Below are positions 45,127 to 52,761 of a stretch of 64,000 nt of DNA, piece after piece (the first letter of the stretch is position 1; every line of letters begins with the position of its first letter). A program made the translations under genes and the position numbers. Under the pieces are notes generated by a model that was given only the letters and a program-made list of their open reading frames with translations, made no database searches and was not told the origin of the DNA. The DNA is from Fibrobacter sp. (GTDB taxonomy: Bacteria; Fibrobacterota; Fibrobacteria; Fibrobacterales; Fibrobacteraceae), in assembly GCA_024399015.1 (NCBI GenBank), contig JAKSIC010000003.1:144215-208214 (forward strand). The letters are read 5' to 3'.

Positions 45127-45332
45127 CTCAGGGAGTATAGGCTCGTTTGGACACAGCGCAACACGCCCGTGCACTAAAAACTAAACCAAACATTTGCGGT
45201 AAATATTAGGCACAGCCGGATCCGGACTTGTGCAGCAGGCACCCCCATGGTACCTACGATTGCCTCCTATTTAACCCCGCCGATTCGCAAACCCATCGAA
45301 TCAACTGGTTTTAATGTAAAAAAAAGTTGATT
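45127..45332 (-). promoter_or_regulatory. Possible structured RNA leader (unidentified)
   Basis: Minus-strand sequence between an inverted repeat AATCAACT/AGTTGATT (45299-45332) and the terminator at 45087-45126. It contains a 9-bp stem (GTAGGTACC with GGTGCCTGC, loop ATGGG, within 45236-45258) and directly after it a GCACAAG...CTGTGC stem capped by CCGGATCCGG. Such stacked hairpins followed by a terminator resemble a cis-regulatory RNA, but I recognise no riboswitch class. A TAAATT 10 bases before the giant gene's ATG would be an alternative promoter bypassing this leader. Confidence 0.4.
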
Positions 45333-45423
45333 ACGAACAAAGGGTGGTTACAGTAAAAAAGCGGACAAATTATCTTTACAATTGTTTACAGAGGTTTACA
45401 AACACTTCGGGTTTCGAACCGAA

Positions 45424-45724
45424 AAGGAGATCTTTTTGGAAAAATGCCCAAAATTACGGGAAAAATGCTGCTTTTTGATTGGTTTTTCACGTAATTTTAC
45501 AGACAAACTATCGCAAAACTCGCATAGGAAAGGAAAAACGTCGCCGATCAGCCCATTTTCACCGGCATTTTCATGGTTGTGGTTCCTTTTGGGACCATGT
45601 TCCAATGAAAAAATGAGCCCAAACCATAGATTTATTACAAACAACCTAATAATTTACGGGAAAATTGTATAAAAAAAGGAACTTTTTCCCGTAAAAAACG
45701 CCCTTTTTCAAAAATTATCTCCTG
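45424..45724. repeat. Repeated non-coding element, copy C (about 301 bp)
   Basis: Left end AAGGAGATCTTTTTGG, right end AAAAATTATCTCCTG. It contains ATTACGGGAAAA...TTTTTCACGTAAT near the left end and TTTACGGGAAAA...TTTTTCCCGTAAA near the right end, like copies A and B, while the middle is unrelated to theirs. It is not next to a tRNA. The flanking bases downstream hold a short GGCGGCAAAA(A/T)TT tandem repeat (45735-45770). Confidence 0.75.
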
Positions 45725-45840
45725 GCGGCCTGTTTTGGCGGCAAAAATTGGCGGCAAAATTTGGCGGCAAAAAAACATCCCGACTTCGCTTGAAGCCGGG
45801 ACTTATATCTCCTTCTAATGTTTTATATGTATAGTGTAGA

Positions 45841-46683
45841 TCATGCGGCATTTTCTACACCCACCGAGGAAGCATTGTCCGTGGTGGGTGCGGCATTCGC
45901 CGCTTCGGCAGCATCAGCCGCGGCATTCGCCGCTTCGGCAGCATCAGCCGCGCTATTCGCCGCGTTTTTCGAGTCGTCCTTCTTCTTGGGCTTGGCGGCA
46001 CTGCGCGCCTTGACCTGCGCCTTCTTGACATCGATAGCCTCGTTCATGCTGTCGATGAAAGTGCCGCATGCGGCGCTACCTTCGGCCTCCTTGTAAGTAG
46101 CCAGGGCGACAAGCTTGTTGAACGCCTCCAGACTTGCATCGCGGAGCTTGCGGGTGTGTTCCAGCTCGCGCTGGCCGCGTTCCGTAAGGCGTGCGTTGTA
46201 GCATTCCATGAACTTGGAGTTGGCGGCCTCCAGCTGGTCCAGGCGCACCTTGAAGCCCACTGATTCCAGGGCGTCGTCGCCGATCTTTCGGAGGGCGCTG
46301 ATCAAGTTCAGGTAGATACCCGTGGACTGCACCTGGTTATTGGTGAGGGGGTTGGGGCTTTCGCTGATCACGCGCCACACCTGGGCCCACACGGCGGCCT
46401 GCGCCTCGTCGGGGTAATCCAGGGAGCCCTGGGACACGCGCTTGCAGGAACTGTACACCGAGTTGCGTTCCTTGTCCATGAGGCCCGCCTGGGCGGCGGC
46501 GGATTCCGCGAAGCTTGTTTCCAGGAACTCGCCCAGTTCCTTGACCGCAGCCGCGAAGGCGTTGATAGGAGACTGGAGATCCTTTTCGGTGATTTCCCTG
46601 GCCAGCGTTACGCCGTGGCTGAGAAGACCGAAGAACTCGTCGTTACGGAGTCTGTTGTAAGTAATAGCGTTAATAGTTTTCAT
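45841..46683 (-). CDS. DUF6261-like protein with Ala-rich C-terminal repeats
   Basis: 280 aa. The N-terminus MKTINAITYNRLRNDEFFGLLSHGV and the all-helical body match my memory of the DUF6261 family, common in Bacteroidota and of unknown function. The C-terminus is a basic segment (KAQVKARSAAKPKKKDDSKN) followed by an alanine-rich tail with a perfect duplication of AADAAEAANA, visible in the DNA as a 30-bp repeat around 45896-45957. GAGG upstream of the ATG supports the start. The phased GTCAC array lies 80-155 bases upstream. Confidence 0.75.
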   Translation of the reverse strand: MKTINAITYNRLRNDEFFGLLSHGVTLAREITEKDLQSPINAFAAAVKELGEFLETSFAESAAAQAGLMDKERNSVYSSCKRVSQGSLDYPDEAQAAVWAQVWRVISESPNPLTNNQVQSTGIYLNLISALRKIGDDALESVGFKVRLDQLEAANSKFMECYNARLTERGQRELEHTRKLRDASLEAFNKLVALATYKEAEGSAACGTFIDSMNEAIDVKKAQVKARSAAKPKKKDDSKNAANSAADAAEAANAAADAAEAANAAPTTDNASSVGVENAA

Positions 46684-46760
46684 TTTACTAACCTCGTTTT
46701 GAGAGTTGTTTGATGTTTCGGCCGTTGCGTCGGCCTTGCTTTTAAACTACGAAGTTTGAA

Positions 46761-46837
46761 TGTCACAGATGGTCACAAACTGTCACGATTGTGTAAAAGT
46801 TTATGCTAGTTTTGTCACGTTTATGTCACGTTTTGAC
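46761..46837. promoter_or_regulatory. Phased TGTCAC/GGTCAC array
   Basis: TGTCAC 46761-46766, GGTCAC 46771-46776, TGTCAC 46781-46786, TGTCAC 46813-46818 and TGTCAC 46824-46829, followed by TTGACC. The first three are exactly 10 bases apart and the last two 11, putting sites on one helix face. The array lies between the DUF6261-like gene (start at 46683) and the 43-bp repeats. Confidence 0.6.
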
Positions 46838-46902
46838 CATTGTATTACACTGTATACACAACAGCACACCGACACTTTTACAAAACCCCTCGCCGTGGAC
46901 CA

Positions 46903-47269
46903 AAAGCACCTTTGTAACTTTTGCAGAACCGCTCCCCGCCCACCAAAAGCACCTTTGTAACTTTTACAGAACTGCTCCCTGCCCACCGAAAGTACCTTTG
47001 CAACTTTTGCAGAACTGCTCCCTGCCCACCAAAAGCACCTTTGCAACTTTTACAGAACTGCTCCCTGCCCACCGAAAGTACCTTTGCAACTTTTACAGAA
47101 CCGCTCCCTGCCCACCGAAAGCACCTTTGCAACTTTTACAGAACTGCTCCCTGCCCACAAAAAGCACCTTTGTAACTTTTGCAGAACTGCTCCCCGCCCA
47201 CCAAAAGCACCTTTGTAACTTTTACAGAACTGCTCCCTGCCCACCAAAAGCACCTTTGTAACTTTTGCA
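46903..47269. repeat. 43-bp tandem repeat, eight full units plus a partial ninth
   Basis: The word (C/T)ACCTTTG recurs at 46907, 46950, 46993, 47036, 47079, 47122, 47165, 47208 and 47251: an exact 43-base period. Units contain AACTTTT(G/A)CAGAAC(C/T)GCTCC(C/T)(T/C)GCCCACC and differ at a few fixed positions. The array has no spacers, so it is not CRISPR. 43 is not a multiple of three, so the open frames across it in several phases are not real genes. Confidence 0.95.
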
Positions 47270-47410
47270 TGGTTCGCTCGAGGGAATTTTTACAATCTTT
47301 TTTCAAAATCCAGGTGCCCAATTGCGGCAAACCTGCGTGTATATACGTGAATGGCGAGTTCTAGTCATTTCGCAGGGTGATTTGCTCTGCGTGCAGAACA
47401 AAGAATAGTT

Positions 47411-48346
47411 ATGAACAAGACAAAATCAAGACGTCGCCGCAATCACGACGGATTCTTGAAGTACATCTACTCTCGGCCGGAAAACACCCGGGCACTATTC
47501 CGTATTGCGGCCCGCAAGAACCGAAACCTTCGAAAAATCCTGGCGGAGGTGGACCTCTCCACCTTGGAGGAAATACCCGAGGCATACAACGACGTAGATG
47601 AGCGCGGAGAGGCAGACATCGCCTTCAAGGTAAAAAGCAAGCTAGGAACGGATATAATCTTTGGAATCCTGTTGGAACACAAGTCCTCGCCGAGTAATGA
47701 CATCCTTGCGCAGATCGGCCGCTATACACTAAAAGTCATGGTTGACAAAAACAATCCGGACCTGGCAAGTCTCCCTACGAAAGCGATTGTCGTGTACAAC
47801 GGAACGGACAAGTGGGATCCCTTCAAGAAATACAAGAACATTCGTGCCAAGTTCAAGGGGCGCGTCCCGAATTTTGAATTCGCCTTCGTAAACCTTGCGG
47901 ATATCGATGATAGTCTCTGCCTTGCGGATACAAATGCAGAAGCGGCCATAGGCATCATTACCATGAAGTACGCATTTGACGCGAAGAAATACCAGAGCAT
48001 GCTCCCAAAGATCGAGGACCGGCTGAGGACTCTTAGCTTCAGTGAGAGCACTACCCTTATCGGTAAAATTGAATTATATTTAGGAGAGTACGTCAATGAG
48101 AAAACATTGCGGAGGTTGAAAATGGCATTTCAAAGTATTGGAAAAAAGCTCGGCTTTGTAAGCGCAGGTGATGTACGACGCGCCCTTGAGCGCAAGGTTC
48201 GCAGGATGGAGTCGGCAAGCAAGGCGAAAGATGCAAAGCTAGCCGAGCAGGATCAAACCATCGCCGAACAGGCGGCTGAATTGGCTATTCGAGACCGCAG
48301 AATCGCAGAACTGGAAGCCAAACTGGCGGAAAAGAACGGCAAGTAA
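47411..48346 (+). CDS. Rpn-family PD-(D/E)XK nuclease (transposase_31-like)
   Basis: 311 aa. It resembles the Rpn recombination-promoting nuclease/putative transposase family: HDGFLKYIYSRPENTRALF at the N-terminus, then catalytic Asp in ERGEADIAF and the Glu-X-Lys pair in GILLEHKSSPSND, then IGRYTLKVMV and AIVVYNGTDKW. The C-terminal 70 residues form a coiled coil of repeated (A/R)-E-Q/L heptads (AEQDQTIAEQAAELAIRD, RIAELEAKLAEK). E. coli relatives are DNA endonucleases that raise recombination; a role in defence or mobility is possible. It heads the accessory island after the 43-bp array. Confidence 0.87.
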   Translation: MNKTKSRRRRNHDGFLKYIYSRPENTRALFRIAARKNRNLRKILAEVDLSTLEEIPEAYNDVDERGEADIAFKVKSKLGTDIIFGILLEHKSSPSNDILAQIGRYTLKVMVDKNNPDLASLPTKAIVVYNGTDKWDPFKKYKNIRAKFKGRVPNFEFAFVNLADIDDSLCLADTNAEAAIGIITMKYAFDAKKYQSMLPKIEDRLRTLSFSESTTLIGKIELYLGEYVNEKTLRRLKMAFQSIGKKLGFVSAGDVRRALERKVRRMESASKAKDAKLAEQDQTIAEQAAELAIRDRRIAELEAKLAEKNGK

Positions 48347-48703
48347 CTTCTGCGGATAATCTCTGCGACACCAGGGACCCCGAGGGGTCCTTTTCTTATG
48401 GCGGCCCCGGGGCGGCGGCACAGCCTCTGCCCCGTCACGCTCTATGAAATGGGGCCGGTGGGCGGCATGGCCACTCCCCGCCCCTCATTTCACGGAGCCA
48501 CCCCGCCCCCACCCACCGCAGGCCATGAACGCAAAAGGGGCGGAGAGTCTCCGCCCCAAGGGGTCACGATCGTTGGCCGGAAAGCTAGTTAACTTTGTTA
48601 TCGTATTGCAAAATAAACTATATTGCGAATTGGGTAAGGAGGTTCCAAAAATTTTTATGCAATTAAAAAGTGCCTCCACAAACATTTAAGAGGAGGTGAC
48701 ATA
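48347..48703. other. Intergenic region with GC-rich palindrome
   Basis: 357 bases without a gene. It holds the Rpn-gene terminator, then GC-rich sequence with a perfect palindrome GGGGCGGAGA-G-TCTCCGCCCC (48537-48557), then an abrupt change to AT-rich sequence at about 48590, where the PHP-ATPase unit begins. The AGGAGG at 48690-48695 serves the PHP-ATPase start. Confidence 0.7.
48375..48396 (+). terminator. Terminator after Rpn-family gene
   Basis: GGACCCC (48375-48381) GA GGGGTCC (48384-48390) followed by TTTTCTT. Confidence 0.8.
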
Positions 48704-51127
48704 GTGTCAGAAAAAGAATACTCTGATTGGCAAAAAATAGATTTACACATTCATACCGACAAAAGTAGAGAAACAAAGAATGGAGACTACTCCGGTGCAT
48801 TTTCCATTGACACTCTCAAAAGTAAATTAATCGAAAATAGCGTTCAAATTTTTTCTTTAACGGACCATAACATTATCAATGTTGACGCTTACGAAGAATA
48901 TTATCAAAAATACGATTCTGAGACTGATCCGTTACTTTTATTGGGTGTAGAATTTGATATCAAAGGTAGTAGCCAAAACTACCATACTTTGCTTATATTT
49001 AACACTTCAAAAGTTGAAGATGTAAAAGCATTTGATCAAAAGCTAGAAGCTAAGTATTTAGAAAAAAATATTCAAAGCAAAAAAGATCGAATTCTTGAAT
49101 TTGAAGACATTTATGATTTAACAAGAGATGACTCATTCAAAGACTTCTTTTTCATTCCCCATGCACGTTCATCAAAAAATATTTTTGAAGGAACTCAAAG
49201 TAATATTGATGAAACATGGCGAAATCTCATTTTAATGCAAAGCGCACTTGATAAAATCACCAAACAAGAAACAGTTGAACAATATCGATGCGTTTTTGAC
49301 GAATTGCTATCTGCTAACTTTAAGAAAAAATATGATATTGCATACATCAATTTTTCGGACAATCATAATTGTAGCCAATACCCATGCATAAACAAAGGGA
49401 ATGACGGAAACCTTTCTTTTTACTACATAAAAGGTAAGAAATCCTATGAAACAATCCGTTTAGCCTTTATTGATCCCAAATCAAGAATAAAATCAAGTGA
49501 TGAATTCAACAAAATAAGCAAGACCTTAAATACAATTGATTCTGTTGAAATCGAAGAAAATAAACTTTTATCCAAAAGCTCTATCAAATTTAGCCCCCAT
49601 TTAAATGTCATAATCGGAGGACGATCTAGTGGAAAGAGCTTACTAATGTGGATTATTGGCAACAAAATCGATGGTGTAAAACTTAAAAATGCGCAAAAAT
49701 ACAAAAGCGTTGTTGATTTAGAAAAAACAAAAATTAAAGCAAAAAACGACAGTCTTTCCAGCGCAAAAACGACTTTGAACCAAAAGTTTATCTACATAGA
49801 GCAAGGTGATATCATCAATTTCTTTGAAGAAAAAAACTTAAGTCTTTTAGCCTTAAAAGTTGAAAAATACGAAGAATACAATCAATACAGCGAACTTTTA
49901 AACGAAAAAAAGGCAAATCTTGAAAGATTGATAAACAACCTTGTTGATTGCTATTCAAAAGCATACCAAAACACTATTGAAAAAAGCAATTTTGTAATTC
50001 ATGACAAAGACTTAACAAATGTGTTAACTACAAGTCATTATTATTACAAGTTCAGTCAGCAAGAAATTTTAGACGGCCTAAAAAGTGATGATTATCGAAA
50101 TCTACGTGATGAACTGGCAAGGCAGATTGATTCTTTGGAAAACATCAAAAAATCAACTTTGATTAATTTTTCCATTGAAGAAGAAAATGAAATTGCTAAA
50201 GTAACTGAAATATTCAAGAAAAAGCATCGTGAAATAGAAAACACCCTGCGCATCATTCAAAGGAAGGTTCTTTTCCTTGGTAGAATCGAGCAACTTATAA
50301 GAGAAATTGGATATCAGTTGAGCGAAGCCAGCCGTTTAAGACAAAATTCGTCTGAAAATTTAAAGAATTTAATTCACGATGTTCAACAGCGATTTATGCT
50401 AAGAGGTTCATTAAAGAAATCCGTAAAAGCTATTGAGGAGTTTGACTACAGTTCCTCAAAGGAGATTTCTCTAGATGATGGAACCACGCTAGTTAGACAT
50501 ATAAAAACGGACGAGAAAATTACAGATTTATTAATGGATGGCATATCAAACGTATTACATTTGAATTCACTATTTTCTTGTTTGCAACGATTATTGGACA
50601 GTAAAGAGGTTCTAATAAAAAACTTAAAATCAAAAGAACCCAAGGACTTGCAAAAGAAAATTGCATCTCAATTAACTAAACTATATGAGTATATGGAAAA
50701 GCCATCGGATTATCTCAGATATGCCGACAGGTCCGATTCACAAGAAAAAAGCCCTGGATACAATTCCGAGCAATACTTAAAGCTGATGTTGAACAGCCCT
50801 TCAATAAAAACAATTTTTATTGATCAACCCGAAGACAACCTAGGTAACAACTTTATATCAGAAGAATTAGTACAGATAATCAGGAATATAAAATTTGAAA
50901 AACAGATTTTCCTAGTCACTCATAACCCTTCTCTAGTTGTATATGGTGATGCTGAATGCATTGTTTTTTCTGAAAATAATGATCAAAAAATTCAATATAA
51001 GCAGCTCGTTTTAGAAGATAAGGACTCTCAAAAAAGAATATGTAAAATTCTTGATGGTGGCGAGTACATTTTCAACAATAGAGCACAAAAGTATAATATT
51101 CACAGACTAAAAAAGGAAATCCTTTAA
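48704..51127 (+). CDS. PHP-domain plus ABC/SMC-like ATPase protein (TrlF-like architecture), candidate defence effector
   Basis: 807 aa, starting at GTG 48704 after AGGAGG. Residues 10-265 are a PHP phosphoesterase domain with metal ligands in DLHIHTDKS (HxH), SLTDHNI, FIPHARSS and YINFSDNHN. Walker A GGRSSGKS lies at about 304-311, then a long charged helical region (about 340-650, SMC/Rad50-like coiled coil), Walker B TIFIDQPEDN at about 702-711 and an H-loop FLVTHNPS at about 739. PHP-ATPase fusions of this order are called TrlF-like in protein databases and occur in bacterial conflict loci; that link is from memory. The gene is clearly more AT-rich than the core genes and is followed after one base by a small gene. 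Confidence 0.85.
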   Translation: MSEKEYSDWQKIDLHIHTDKSRETKNGDYSGAFSIDTLKSKLIENSVQIFSLTDHNIINVDAYEEYYQKYDSETDPLLLLGVEFDIKGSSQNYHTLLIFNTSKVEDVKAFDQKLEAKYLEKNIQSKKDRILEFEDIYDLTRDDSFKDFFFIPHARSSKNIFEGTQSNIDETWRNLILMQSALDKITKQETVEQYRCVFDELLSANFKKKYDIAYINFSDNHNCSQYPCINKGNDGNLSFYYIKGKKSYETIRLAFIDPKSRIKSSDEFNKISKTLNTIDSVEIEENKLLSKSSIKFSPHLNVIIGGRSSGKSLLMWIIGNKIDGVKLKNAQKYKSVVDLEKTKIKAKNDSLSSAKTTLNQKFIYIEQGDIINFFEEKNLSLLALKVEKYEEYNQYSELLNEKKANLERLINNLVDCYSKAYQNTIEKSNFVIHDKDLTNVLTTSHYYYKFSQQEILDGLKSDDYRNLRDELARQIDSLENIKKSTLINFSIEEENEIAKVTEIFKKKHREIENTLRIIQRKVLFLGRIEQLIREIGYQLSEASRLRQNSSENLKNLIHDVQQRFMLRGSLKKSVKAIEEFDYSSSKEISLDDGTTLVRHIKTDEKITDLLMDGISNVLHLNSLFSCLQRLLDSKEVLIKNLKSKEPKDLQKKIASQLTKLYEYMEKPSDYLRYADRSDSQEKSPGYNSEQYLKLMLNSPSIKTIFIDQPEDNLGNNFISEELVQIIRNIKFEKQIFLVTHNPSLVVYGDAECIVFSENNDQKIQYKQLVLEDKDSQKRICKILDGGEYIFNNRAQKYNIHRLKKEIL

Positions 51128-51128
51128 T

Positions 51129-51404
51129 ATGCAGACACTATCCATTAAATTCAACGAAACTCATGCAGATATTTCTTTGGCAGACAATCTTTTCTGTTCT
51201 ATCGATCTTACCCACGACATCGATATTACAGAGTTTGTAAAAAAACTAACAGAGTTCATAGAACAAAACGACACAATCTCTCTTGAAAAGAGCAATCCAA
51301 ATTTCTCATCAGATAAACAAAAATTATTCTACGAGATGTTGCAAAAGGTTATCCAAGCCTTCAATGAAACCATTCAAGCTGAAAACCCAAACAACGAAGA
51401 ATAA
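51129..51404 (+). CDS. 91-aa protein coupled to the PHP-ATPase gene
   Basis: A small acidic protein I do not recognise, starting one base after the PHP-ATPase stop. The N-terminal half is predicted beta (MQTLSIKFNETHADISLADNLFCSIDL), the C-terminal half two helices (ITEFVKKLTEFIEQND and QKLFYEMLQKVIQAFNETI). No signal peptide. Its AT-richness matches the upstream gene. The tight coupling suggests a partner: an inhibitor, adaptor or regulatory subunit. A bidirectional terminator follows 29 bases later. Confidence 0.7.
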   Translation: MQTLSIKFNETHADISLADNLFCSIDLTHDIDITEFVKKLTEFIEQNDTISLEKSNPNFSSDKQKLFYEMLQKVIQAFNETIQAENPNNEE

Positions 51405-51767
51405 TCCATTTCTAATCCCCCTCCCCCCCCCCAAAAAAAAGCAGCCTCCGGGCTGCTTTTTTTTTCATTTCCCCCGATTTTCACCCCTAAAATGACCTTG
51501 ATTTGAGCCCCCAAACAGGCCCTAAAAGGCCGTTTTTCGTTACAGACAAACTCATCCCCTTAATTTGTACACGATTTACATCACATGTACAGCTTTTCAG
51601 GGTTGTAACGCTTGTAAAGTATTATTAAATTTGCATACAAAAATGTTACAACCGCGAGTACAAGTTCAAGGCCCGCGGCATTGGCGTCCCGCGCAGAATG
51701 CGGGAAACTGGCAAAAAGGATGGGAAATGGTTGGTATGGTAACAGGGAACTTGGGTGGAGGACGTGA
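51405..51767. other. Intergenic region before the polysaccharide locus
   Basis: 363 bases. It contains a C-run (about ten C) at 51422-51432, a bidirectional terminator, a second short hairpin (AGGCC-CTAAA-AGGCC with TTTTT, about 51520-51540), and AT-rich sequence around 51590-51650 that probably holds the promoter of the glycosyltransferase operon. GGAGG lies 7 bases before ATG 51768. I see no conserved JUMPstart-type element. Confidence 0.6.
51433..51465. terminator. Bidirectional terminator closing the PHP-ATPase unit
   Basis: A8, GCAGCC-TCCG-GGCTGC (51441-51456), T9. Confidence 0.92.
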
Positions 51768-52751
51768 ATGAACATAGTTTACGCCAGCGATGACAACTTC
51801 GCCGAGATTCTCGGTGTATCCATGCTCTCGTTGTTCGAGAACAACAAGGACGTGGCAGACATCACCGTGTATGTGCTGGACGACTCCATAAAGGACCAGA
51901 ATCGCGAAAAGCTCCAGTCCATTGCAACAAACTACAGCCGAAACCTCCAGTTCATCCCCCTCAAGGAACTCAAGCAGAAGCTCTCCTCCATGAGCCAGCA
52001 AAGAGGTTCCGCAAGCACCTTCTCCCGACTTTTCCTTTCCCAGCTGCTGCCCAGCGACTGCGACCGCGCACTTTACCTTGACTCAGACACCATTGTACGC
52101 CATTCCCTCTGTGAATTCTACAACCAGGACTTCGAAGGCAACATCGCCTGCGGCGTGATGGACTGCATCAGCAAGCAGCACAGGGCACGAGTCGGCCTCA
52201 AGGAAAACGACACCTACGTCAACGCCGGCATGCTGCTCATAGACCTCAAGGCATGGGTAAGCAACAACATCGAGCAGAAGATCGAGAACATCATCGACCG
52301 CTTTAACGGCAAGGTACCCTACGCCGACCAGGGCATCATGAACCTCGCCCTGCAGGGCTTCATCAAGTGCGTGCACCCCCGCTACAACTGCTTTACCGTT
52401 TACACCTTCTTCGACTTTAACGACTTGCTGGAATTCCGCCAGCCCAGCGCCTGCCCCTCCAGCACAGAAATCGAGGAAGCAAAGGTAGACCCGACCGTGG
52501 TCCACTTTGTAACGCTTTTCTGCATCTCCCGCCCCTGGAACAAGGAATCCAAGGGACCGTTCTTTGACGAATGGAAAAAGTACAAGCAGATGAGCCCCTG
52601 GGTCGATGAGCCGGAGAGAACATTCTCCCAATCGCTGAATCGTTCAGTTTGTTCGAAAATGTATGACATTTTCCCAAAAAGCGTTAGTTTGACAATTCTT
52701 GGCTTTTTACACTCCAGATTGAAACCTATGCTGTATAAAATGTTTGGATGA
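51768..52751 (+). CDS. Glycosyltransferase family 8
   Basis: A retaining GT-A glycosyltransferase, 327 aa, of the LPS galactosyl/glucosyltransferase type. N-terminal MNIVYASDDNFAEILGVSMLSL, the metal-binding DXD in RALYLDSDT, NAGMLLIDL and YADQGIMNLAL are all present. GGAGG precedes the ATG. Most of the gene has GC-rich codon use like the core genome, but from about 52620 (C-terminal 45 residues, FSQSLNRSVCSKMYDIF) it becomes AT-rich, as in the following genes. Confidence 0.92.
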   Translation: MNIVYASDDNFAEILGVSMLSLFENNKDVADITVYVLDDSIKDQNREKLQSIATNYSRNLQFIPLKELKQKLSSMSQQRGSASTFSRLFLSQLLPSDCDRALYLDSDTIVRHSLCEFYNQDFEGNIACGVMDCISKQHRARVGLKENDTYVNAGMLLIDLKAWVSNNIEQKIENIIDRFNGKVPYADQGIMNLALQGFIKCVHPRYNCFTVYTFFDFNDLLEFRQPSACPSSTEIEEAKVDPTVVHFVTLFCISRPWNKESKGPFFDEWKKYKQMSPWVDEPERTFSQSLNRSVCSKMYDIFPKSVSLTILGFLHSRLKPMLYKMFG

Positions 52752-52761
52752 GAGGATTTTT

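Noticed and set aside
45127..45332. SRP RNA, tmRNA or c-di-GMP riboswitch
   Set aside because: GTCCGG and GTAGGTA words recall these families, but the conserved SRP loop (GGAAGG-type), tmRNA ends and c-di-GMP-I core (ACGCAAAGC) are missing.
46803..47261. Open frames across the 43-bp array on both strands
   Set aside because: The repeat unit lacks stops in several phases; a 43-base period shifts frame each unit, so protein repeats are an artefact.
46903..47269. CRISPR array
   Set aside because: Units are contiguous with no unique spacers, and there are no cas genes in the window.
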